Source: Bacteroidota bacterium
Lineage (GTDB): Bacteria; Bacteroidota; Bacteroidia; Cytophagales; Cytophagaceae
NCBI GenBank assembly: GCA_023428135.1
Contig: JAEYZG010000053.1
Span: 1 to 59,213 of the forward strand
DNA length: 59,213 nt
Reading direction: 5' to 3'
The translations under genes and the position numbers were made by a program. Within the stretch, counting starts at the first letter, position 1; the number at the start of each line of letters is the position of its first letter. The notes under the pieces are model-generated. The model had not been told where the DNA came from. It made no database searches and saw only the letters and a list, made by a program, of their open reading frames with translations. Of the stretch, positions 38,401 to 50,400 are shown in pieces.

Positions 38401-41400
38401 ATGATTCTATAAGAATTGCTGATGTTTTTACAAAATCAAAGTTATTTCCTGAAAGGCTGGAGTTATTGCATTTATTAATCCATACAGCAGTGTTAACTGT
38501 ATCAGTTGTTACTTTAAAATAATTAGAGCTAAAATTTAAATCCGATGAATTAGATACCACCACAGGAATTCCATATTTATAATTGGCAATCTCATTACCG
38601 GAAATATTTGCGAAAGTAGCATCAGCAAGAATTGCAGAGGCAAAACCCTTACCTCTGTTAAAAGTATTGTTGGTTATACTTAAAGAGTCAGTCTTATCAG
38701 AGATAACAGAAAGCGCCAGTCTGTCAAAGATGTTATCTGATATATTTATATTTGTTGCCTCATTAATAACGACACCCGTTTTGGCAAACTGAACAGATGA
38801 GTTGGTCAGGACTATTTTTCTGGAGTTTTTATGAATATAAAGCAATCCTTCGTTTAAAGTTGTAATGCGGTTCAAAGAATCTACTTTTGCTCCAAAACCA
38901 AGAAGTTTCAGAGAATCCATGTAGATATATTTTGATCCTTCTTCCAGAACAATTGCAAATTCCGGGATCTGTATAAATTTCATGTAAGATATATTTATAC
39001 TATCCGAAGCCTTTAATACAAAGGCCGTATCAAAAGAATAGACCTCCAGATTTTTAAACTCTGATCTTCCATTACGGTTTGTAATTCTCCAGAAAACTGT
39101 TGTATCCGAAACTTCTTTGGAGTGTTCAGGAACAATTGCAATAGTATCATTACCGGCAAACTGACTAACATCTTCAAGACCTTTTTTCATTGCCGTATAT
39201 TGCTCCATTCTTAAGTTCAGTCCGTCAAATGAAACTCCGAAAGGATTGTCCATTGTTATCATTTCCCTTTGAAGACCAATCTCAAAACCAGAACTATTAT
39301 CGAGGAAGAATCTTATTTCAGCTTTATTTTCCTGCATGTTGGCACATACAACCGCCTGTCTGAACGAATTAGGAACAGGATAAGCATTGTCTGTATTATC
39401 CTCCGGACTTGTAACATAACATGGTCCAAGATATGCGATATCGGAGAACTGAGAAGTATTGTTGTTAGCATCAGTGGCAGTAGCAACGATAGTCAGCGTA
39501 CTAAAAATTAATTGTTTTTCAAAAACTGAAGTATCAACAGTGACCGACCATTTACCTGAAGGATCTGCAATACCAAGCCCGGCAAAGAACCGGGCATTCT
39601 GATAATGCCCGTCAGAACGATAAAGATGAATGCTGTCATTTGGTTCTGCTTCACCTGATACAACATACAATGCATTTCTTTTTACTTCCTTAACCCCTTT
39701 GATAACAGGTTTAGCCTTCAGCTCATTCCCGTTGTTCTGATGCCAGATGGCAAAATGCTCAGGGGCTGTATTGACATAGTCATTGTTCAGGAATACATTA
39801 TAAGTTATTTTGTTACCCGTTCCTTTAATAACAAGCACTCCGCCCTTTTCATTTCCTGTTATTCTATTACCAAGTGAATCGGCTCCACCAATCAGATTTC
39901 CCGACGAATAGATCATCATACCTGAACCATTGCTTGTCTTGTCTGATGTGAGACTTTCTGCACCTATACTATTGGATACAATGACCTGTTGGTCTGAGAG
40001 ATTGTCAACCAGGATACCGGTACTGTCCTGACCAAAAATTGTATTGCCAATAAGAGAATCTAAAGTGGAAGCAGTAATCTTAATACCAACTGGCGTATTG
40101 GTAATCGTATTGCTGGATACTGAAGCTTGATTCGATCCGGATAAAACAACACCTATTGATGCACAGGCATCAATGATATTTCCGTCACAATGAATTCCTT
40201 CTGAAGAATAGATTACAATAGCAGTATCAGCATTTGAAATCGTATTCATAAGTAGGTCCCCCTCTATACAATCGGTGGCTTGTATACCATACTTTAGTTC
40301 TGCAGAACCTCTAATTACATCAAAGTCATTAGCCATAAAGACCAGGTTTGAAACCAAGTCAAGCTTTGCTCCGCTTGTAGTTCCTCCGAACTTATTTCCA
40401 AAAGCATATAAAGAATCTGATTGACTCGCAAGAAGTGCAAAACCGTTACCTGATAACCCGTAAAGTGCATTTTCCATCAATACGATAGAATCCCCTGTAA
40501 TATTAACAACCGCAGACTTTCCACCTACAAGACTATCCTTACTGGTAAAGATATTTGATTTGTTGAAGTTCCAGATATAATCAGCTGTTTCGGATTTATA
40601 GAAATTCTCTTCCAGTCTTATATTCTTATGACTGGAGCTTGTAATCTTTATTCCCTCATTTATAAAGCCTTCAAATGCAGAATGGGAGTTTTCAAAATAA
40701 TTAACATTTTCCACAACCACAGGAGCAATGTAGCCTTTAACACGGATACCATGAACAAAAATATTTCCTGAAGAGTTGATTTTAAATGCTTCTGAAAAAT
40801 CTTTATTCTCAAGAATATTTACAATAGGTGAGCCTGAATAACCCGGCTGAGAAGTCGCATCTATAGTAAGTCTACTGGTGGTAATCACAGGAAGTTCAAC
40901 ATCCGGAGTAATATTAACTTGTCCGGATACATCAACCTTAAACAACATAAGGTTGCATTCATTCTTGTTGGCCAGATTGATATTATACCTCAATGTTCCC
41001 AACTGATCTTCATCAGATTCCTTTGTTACATAACAAAATTTAAGATTTGGATTAAAGGCTTCTGATGCTTCTGATGTATATGATATACCGTCTTCGAAAG
41101 CATATCTGTTATATGTTGCAGTTGCAATTAAGGTATACTTATTGATATCTTCAGGAGATACTTCGATTGAATATTCAAAGTTCCCAAAGCGATCAGTTTC
41201 TGTTGTTCCTCTGAATGAAAGCATGTCCCTCTTGTCCAGAGTGGCATTAAATATTTCAATTGTACTTTCCGGATATGCTTTTCCTTTATAAACTACCTTT
41301 CCATGAGAATAGGTGACATTGGTAAACTCCGGAATCGAGTACCCTTCGTTGGACTCGTTCGGAAGCTTATAATTCAGATGGATAGGTTTGGCATTTCCTG

Positions 41401-44400
41401 TCAGGCTTGTTGCTATGTTTTTAGAAATGTCTATAAATTCAGATTTATCAAGATGAATTCCCGCAATCGATGGATCTACAAATTTATTATCAAACACTCT
41501 TATGCGAAGAGAATTGATAATATCCATAGACTTTCCTCCACCTGTAAAGATGTTATCCGACACGTTAGAAGAGTCGACTTCTATAAATGTAAACCCAGAA
41601 TTTATCTTATCAGTAAAGAGCGTATTATTGTTCTTTATTGCAAGCTTAGAAGATTTTTCAGCAATCAATCCTTTAGCAAGCCCTGCATTGTCACCGGCAA
41701 TATCTGTAAACTTGTTCCATGTAATAACCGAATAATCTGCATTTTTAAGATGAGCTCCTGAAACCAAAGCATTGCCTGTTCCACCGAAAGTATTGGAAGT
41801 TAATTCCAGAATTGTTTCATTTCCAAATACACCCAGGTTACCTGATTTAATTGTATTATCAGATACTGTATTGAGACCAGCCTTTGAAATGTATACAGCT
41901 GTATCATTTGCAGTAAATGTATTTCCGACTATCCTGTTTGACGCTCCTCTGGTGATTTCGATAGCATGATCAAAACCTTCAAAAGCAAGGCCTTTCATCT
42001 CAATTCTATTTACCTCCCAGTGAAATGCATAAGGTAGTTTAACAACTTCAGATTTAACTTTTACATTTGTTTTCTGAGGATCAATCACCACGCCTTCATT
42101 GTTAGTAATAACGAAACCATTATTCTTTACTTCAATAATGTTTTCAGTCTGAAGAGGCAGGTCAAAAACAATGACCGCATTATTCTTCTGAATACCTGCA
42201 TCATTAACACAACCCACAGCGGCCCTTAATGACCCTTCTCCGTTATCGTCCGTATTGCTTACAACGCAGTAAACAGTGTTATCTCCAATTTTCACAACCT
42301 TAGAAAATTCAGAAGTATTTCCATCTGTACTTGTAGCTGTAAGTATAAAGAATGAATTCTTTCCAACAGGTGTAAAGTCAGAGGGGATCTGAATTGTGAA
42401 ATCCTCTGATGATGTAATTGTTTCCAATACAAAATCAGAAGCGGGCTTCCCTGAAAAATCGGAAAGGAATACTTGTATCTTATCCCCTGCTTTTGCCTTA
42501 CCTGTAATAAACCCTTTCTTGTTATCGTCAAATTTTCCATCAAGATTGACAGGGGCAGGATAGTTATGATTACCTCCACCCTGATGTACGATACCTTTTT
42601 GAGTGCCAAGGATGCTAGTATGAACAATTGTATTTTGTTTGCCAACATTGACAAGAACTCCGTTTGCAGCATTTACAATCTTGTTGGAATTGCCGGAATA
42701 ACCAATCTGATTGTTATTTCCCGTAATTTCAATTCCTGAAGTAATAGGATAAGTTATCTTGTCTGAGTTGCAATTGATACAACTTCCTCCAACTTTATTC
42801 CTATTTCCGCTGATGGATATTGGCTGTTGCGTTTCATCAATCCGGACATTTATCAGATTAGCGTTATTCCCTTTCAATTCAAATGCATTATCCCATTGAA
42901 TGAAAGATAGATCTGTTACATTGAAATTATTTGCAGCAACTGTAAATGCAGAACCTGTAGAAGGACCATCTATAGTCATTCCCGGCTTACCGCTGATATT
43001 TAGCTGAACATTGATATCTCTGAGAGGTGCTTGCAGTTGAATGGTAGTTGGTGCAATTTCAAATTCAATATTTAAACACGATCCCACATGAGCGCTATCT
43101 ACCGCAGCTCTGAGGGAACCAACACCGGCATCATTGGCATTGACAACACGGCAAATACAAGAGAAACAGCCGGTAGTAAAGGGAACAGAAAACTCAGAAG
43201 TATTATTTCCGGCTGAAGCAGTGTTTACATAATAGTTTTTACTATCAGGATTAAAATTAACTCCTTTAGCAATCGTCAGGGACCATTTGCCATCTGCTCC
43301 AGCAATGGCACGGTCAATATACTGAATGGCCTGCTGAGGCTTTTGACCTGATAAAAATACTTCGACAGTATCTCCTGCTATAGACATTCCCGATATTACA
43401 AGTTTGTTATTGAGGAATTCATATGTATCAAACTCAGCAGGAAGTTTGTTTTCATTTCCTTTAGCATCAAGATCAATAGCTTTTGGATCAGATGAATTGG
43501 TAATTCTATTCTGAGAAATTCGCACCTGATCTTTCAGGACAAAGATTCCTCCTTTAGTATTATTGGTCAGGCTGTTTTTCTTTATTAGCAACGAATCAAT
43601 AGAATAGATTCCATACTCACCGGAGTTCTGAATAGTATTATCAGTGATAATGGATTTTGAATCTGTATACACTCCATTTTTACTTACTCCGGCAATGACA
43701 TTAGCAGTAATGACAGTATTAACAGAAGCAACAGTCTTGATACCATTTAGCTTAACAAGACCGCTTTGTCCTTGCTTGGTAGCACCTATAAAGTTAGCCT
43801 TTAATGTATTATTATCAGAAGCAGATATCAATACAGCACTGCTGTCGACATCTAGTATTGTGTTTCCGGATAATGTATTGCCAGTAGAAGAAGACGTTAA
43901 AGAAATACCATTCTGCTGAATCAAGCTAATGGTATTATCCTTGATTGTATTTTTGTTTGATTTAACAAGACTAATAGCGGAGTCAACATTTTTGATTGTA
44001 TTGTTACTGAAGGTAGACTGAGCAACATAAGACAAACTAAGGGCCTCTCCGCTTCCTGTACCTTCAAAGTAATTATCCTTAACTATAGCATTTTTTATAA
44101 AGCCGGAAAATTTAACAGCCTGATTGGTGATTCCGATGAAACGGTTTTTCTCTATTGTATTATCATCGTCTCCAAAGTCCAGTGATATAGCGTTTTCCAG
44201 ATCTTCAAACTGAAGTCCTTTGAATTCGGATTCAATCACACCACTTGCCTGTATCAGACCATTTGCTTTATATAATCCTCCTTTTATGATAATGTCGTAA
44301 ACATTATCACCACTTTGAGAGAATCCATCAATTATCACTGTTTCTTTTATTACCGGAAGAATCGAGTCTAAAAGAATAGCATGAGGACCGACGCCTTCAA

Positions 44401-47400
44401 TTGCAAAGCTTATATTATCTGGTCCCGCTTTTGTATTGGCACAGTTGATTGCATCACGAAGAGAACCGATGTTCAGGCCGTCTTCTGTAGTTACTACAGT
44501 ACAGGCACATGGTAGGGATTTTACACGAAGTGTTTCTGATTCTCCCACACAACCTTTATCAGTTGTAGCAAATACAGTATAACTTCCTGATTTTCTAGGA
44601 TACAGATCTTTATTAGGTTTGCCATAATCAACCCCATTGAGCTTCCATTGGAAAGAAGGGTAAGCGGCCAAACCATTCAATATTAAAGGCTCAGACCCGC
44701 AGAACTCATAAACACCCGTTCCCAGGAACCTGAAGTCCGGTACAGGATTTTCAATAATGGATACTGTACTTTTAGATTGGCAACCTGTAGAAATATCCGT
44801 TGCAGTGACACTGTAAACACCTTTTTCGTACACTGTAATAGAGCTTACTGTTTCTCCTGTACTCCAGACGATATTGTCGGTAACCGAACTTTGAAGAACA
44901 ACTGAATTGCCAGAGCAGAACTCTTTATCGCCTGTGATTTCGGGTTTTGCGGGGGAGGATTTAATTTTAACAGTAACAGTATCTGTAATGGATTGGCAGC
45001 CTGCCAGATTTCCATTGACAGCCTTACTTACCACCACAGCATAATAGTATCCTGTATCGGGTTTGCTAAGACTACCAAAATCCATTCTGAAAATAGAATT
45101 TGAAATTGAATCTCCGTTTTTATACCATTTAAAATCATATTCTTCTGGCTTAACGTTGATACTAATTGATGGAGAAGCTTGTTCGCATGATTCTATGTTG
45201 TTTGATAATCTGGGTTTAATTTCTTTTGAAAATACAATCGCCAACTCATTGGAGGTGGAATAACAACCAGTGGCATTATCTGTAATTTTCAAAGTGACTT
45301 TGGAATCAGGTTTTCCCTTAGTCAGAGAAAGTATTTCACCATCTGCACCTTCTATTACCACATTATCCAACATCCATGCTTTCTCATGAGGATTAGGATA
45401 AGGATTTGCATAAACTACGTTAATGCTATCACCTAAACAAGCACTGGGTTTGATGCTATATAAATAAGGGGCATACGGCCCGGCTTTTACAACCAGTTCT
45501 TTCGTGGGCACTGTATATTCACAACCACTTGATTTTTCTTCAACTATTGCCGTATATAGTCCAGCATTATCAGCAGTGAGTAAAGGAATAACAAAACCTG
45601 ATGATGCAAAAGGTAAGGTATTTTCGTCAAGCTTCCATAAGATGTTATGCTGTCCTGAATTCGTTTCTGATAAGGATACTTTCAATTCAGAACCTTCACA
45701 TCCTGAACCACTATAAGTGATAGAGGAGTTTTTCAACTCGAATACTATTACCTCAACAGTTTCCGTAGTCATACTGCACGCGGATTCAGAATAGGTAACT
45801 GTATAGGATCCGCTTTCTTTTACATAAATATTCTGACTGTTACCTAATACTATTTCAGAACCGTTATTCCATATATAACCAGCTGAACTTGAAGGAGCCT
45901 TTAACAGTACACTGTCTCCTGAACAGATTTTAAGGTTTCCGGAAACCAGTATCGGCTTCTTTTCAACAGGAGCAAAAATTTCAATTGTCTGGTTCAGACT
46001 TGAGGAGCATCCTACCAAATCAGTAATTTCAAGTGAGACTTGTTTGAAACCAGGTGCATATCTTGCAGAAGGCTCTGATATTCCTGCCTTCAGGCCATTA
46101 CCAAGATCCCAGTTATAAATAGCTTCTGATGTTTTGATTACGGAATTATTTTTAAACTTAACAAGGTCAGAATTACAAGCAGGTTTTTGCGCTACAAAAT
46201 CAATAACAGGAGCCGCAGATACTTCGACATCCTTCTCAAATGTACCTGATACAGGTTCCCCATTGTCATCATTGACAGATACCGTTAATCTGACCTTAAT
46301 CTTTCCAGAGCTTTTAAATATATGTTTGGGATTTTTTTCTGTGCTGGTAATTCCGTCACCAAAATTCCATAACCAGGAACGAATCGGATATCCCGCAAGG
46401 TTAACAGAGAAGTCTGAAAACGAAACCTCACTAAACTGACAAATCACTTCAGGTGCTGCAAACCTGGCAAGAACAGGGACTTTTAATTCTTTTGCTGAAA
46501 TTGCACATCCATTCTGAAGAGTTACCCGATAAGTACCTAACTGTTCATAGGCGTGGCTTACTGATTTTACCGCCAGGCTGGTTGTCCCGTCTCCAAGGTC
46601 CCATTTGTAACCTCTGGACATCTGGGAGGTATTTTCAAAAGTAAATGGCTGGTATCCTGAAACTGTAAAAGAAACAACATCATTGCAAGGCAATCCGCCT
46701 CCTCCATTACCACCTGTGCTATCACATTTAGCTATGGTAAAAGTAACAGAATCTTCAGCAGTACAAACGCCAGATGAAGTAGCTTTTACTTTGTAGGAAT
46801 GAACTGCCTCTTTTGTTATATCCTGATTAAAGGAATAAATGGAACTTGTATTACTTAACACCTTTCCATCAGCAGACCATTGATATATATAATCAGCTCC
46901 TTCGATGGTAGCTAATGACACAGGAATAACGCCATCTCTAATACAAATACTTCTTGAAGAAGTATTCAGCTTAGCAATCGGTTGTGGTACTGCAAGTATA
47001 TTCTTTGATGCAATGGCAGAACAGCCGTTATCATCAGTAACCTTAACGGTGTAAACTCCTCCTTTATTGACATAAACCTTTGCCTGATCTGAAAGGTGTT
47101 GCCCCAATGGTTCAAGGGACCACCGATATGTTTTGTATGCTGAGGTTGTTGAAAGGTCGGTTAGGTTCTCACCACAAACAATTGCATCTTTAATCTGAGG
47201 TTTCGGAGGTTCGTTAATTACAATGCTTTTGGAAAACGATTGATCTCCGAACCGTTTATATGCAACCGACAAAGTGAATGTTCCCGTATTCTCCCCCCAT
47301 TGAATCGTTGCAAATCCTTTGTCAGAATTGATAATGGTTCCTCCACCATTCAGTGTCCACCTTACATCTTCCACCTGTTCATCTGTCTGAATAATGTATG

Positions 47401-50400
47401 TATTCTGCGTGTTTGGACAAAGACTACCAGATCTTAATGTTATTTCCTTCGAAAGAATCGGAGCTTTACTCACATTCAACTTATAAGGCACGGTAGTACA
47501 CTCTTTTCCTGCCTTTGTTCCATAAGCTAAGATCTGGTATGGGCCACTCGTATTCCATGTCACTATCAGAACATCATTGAGTATGGAATGAGATTCTGCT
47601 CCTGTAACATCTATATGAACTTCAAGATTTGAACGGTTGGAAATAGTATAGGTGTAAGTCCCTCCACCTTCAGGTTTTATGACATTTGGCCCCTGAACAG
47701 AAACTTCTCCCGGGACGTAATCGACAAGAACCTTTTTGGTAATATTGTAGGTCTTGCCATTTCTGTCAATACTTGCTTCCAGTACATTGTTTCCTGGCTT
47801 TGTAAATTCTACAGATATATTATTAGTCTTATCGGCCAGGATATTTCCATTAAGCTTCCATGTAAAAACTTCTTCTACCTCAGGATCGTCATTGAGCTGA
47901 TATGTCTGACTAGTTGAAACACAAGGCTGATCCGGTCCGCTGATGCTATAAACAAATTCAGGTTTTACCTGATATAAAACAGTTTCAGATATACAACTTA
48001 GTTCCTTTGATTGCAGATAAACATTAAAGCCATAAGGCAAGTACTGCTCTCCGGACTGCCAGGAGACATTCGCTGGATTACCACTGATCCAGTTACTAGT
48101 ATTAAGAGGTTGCCATTTTACTTCACTTTCATCCCCTGTGTAGTAAACCTGATACTGATAGTTAGTCAGTGGTCTTACTTCTCTTTCCCCAACTACAGAA
48201 TCAATAACTGGGGCATTTCTCACAAATATATTTAAGGTATCTTCAGTTTTGCAAAATGAAGTTCCATCTGCTGCAATAGCAGAAACGACAAATAAACTAC
48301 TTGTAGCTCCGAATTTTATATTCCCTGTTGATGCTTCTACATGATGTTCTGTTCCACTGATTTTCCAGGTAAAACTATCGCTTATGTCCGTTCCAAATTG
48401 ATATTCAGAATTTGCACAAAATTCACGTTTATTATCATTGATATTAAATCCTGGTTTTATCTGAACAATGAATGAATCAATAATGGTCGTGTTTTTGATT
48501 TCATTGGTAATCTTCAGATAGACCACTCCTATTCCAACAGTATTTCCCCATTTAACAGAAACCGAGTCAAAGCCGTAACCCGATGTTTTGCCACTAATGG
48601 ATCCACCTTTTGCGGACCAGGTATAAACTGCTCCGGGTACATAAGCTCTGTTCATCACAGTATAGACTTCTGTACCTTCCTGACAAACTGTAGATTTTCC
48701 TTTAACAGGATTAGCAGCTGGCATTATCGGTACATCTATCTCTACTGGAAATTCACAGACATTACTACTACCGCAATCGGTCGCTAGCAATTTAACTTTA
48801 CCATTTCCGGATGCACCATCCCCCCACTTGACAAGGATTTTATCGGTACCATTTCCGCTTTGGATAGTACCTCCGATAACAGACCAGACAAGGCTTGAAC
48901 ATTTTGCATTAGTAGAAAACGAGATGGTATCATCATGTAATACCATCGTAGGGTATGAGATAGAAGGAGTAAAAGAAGGCTTTATTTCTATTTCCTTTGT
49001 CGTACTTACAGAACGGCCACAGGAATTAGTAGCAATCAACTTAACAACATACGTCCCTGATTTATTATAGGAATAGGAAGTGTCTATTGCTGTAGTAAGT
49101 AAATCACCCTCTCCAAAATTCCATTTGTAGGTAAAATATTCTTTCCTTGGAGTAAGATTTTTTATAGCCGCAAGCTCATTGATACATGGACTAGCATTAG
49201 AAAAACTAAAGTCCGGACCGGGAACTGCTCTTGACACATTCGGATCTCCGGGAAATTCAAAAGGTCCCATATCCACAGTATCAGCAAATATACGGGGAGT
49301 ACCATAAGCATCAGGTTCATCTGATGCAAATTCATTGGAGCCTTTATTGATTAACTCCGACGAACATAGTAGCCTGAAATCGCCGTTTTCAGGATCTGCA
49401 AATTTGGGGTCAAGATCGAGATTACCTTTGCCTGGGTAGCCACCTTGGATGTTGGAGTATTGGACATTGCAGTTCAATTTTTGCAAAGGATTATCCCAGA
49501 AAATTGAATTACGAATATAAATTCGTACATTTTGAGAAACATCCCTTAAAAGGGAACTGGTGGGATTTCCAGAGTTTCCATAAAACAAGCTATTGTTAAA
49601 ATAAAGATTCGTATATCCTGCATATGCAATCGGATCTTCAGGCGCAGTATTATTTAAAAATAAGCTATTAAAAATTTTCGCTTCCCCTCCCCAAATTCCT
49701 ATAGCCCCACCTTGCTTAAAGGCGATATTATTTCTAAAAACACATTTAAAAACTTGAGGGTTTTCATGAGCATAGACAGCCCCCCCAATGTCAGCTATAT
49801 TTCCTTCAAATAAACAATCTCTAACAACGAAATCATTTAACGTATAAAGCACCCCTCCAGAACCTTCTGATTGATTTTTAAAAAAAGAAGAATTAGATAT
49901 TGTCAGAGGTGTTAAACTATAAATAACTCCACCATTTTTCTTAGAAAAATTATTTTTAAATATGGAGTTTTTTATTTCACATTTATTCTTATTAATACTT
50001 CTTAAAGTTAAAACTGAAGCACCTGACTCTGAAGAGATACTTTCAAATAAACAGTCCGAAATTTTTAAACTGGAACTACCTGAAATAAGAGAGAATTCTG
50101 AAAGCCCATCATTGTTATTCATTTGAATATTTCTGAAGGTACTATTGGTTATATTAAAATCATCAACCAACTGAAATATTATCCCATAATAGAAAGATGA
50201 ATTGGTTATCGTTAATTCATTTATATTAGCCCTCTTAACCCCATATAATTCTATTAACCGATTATAATTACAGTTTTTAAAATTATTTTTTGATATGCTT
50301 AAATCATTTACATTACGTATATAAAACAGCATATCTATTGAATGATTATAATTCCCAAAATCAAAATTGCAACCAGAAATACTAGCTTCTTTCGCCTCTA

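Noticed and set aside
36977..48235. Several 60-150 codon plus-strand open frames inside the giant adhesin gene
   Set aside because: All lie opposite a continuous 5459-codon frame with consistent domain structure. They show no signal peptides or motifs of their own and are antisense shadows.
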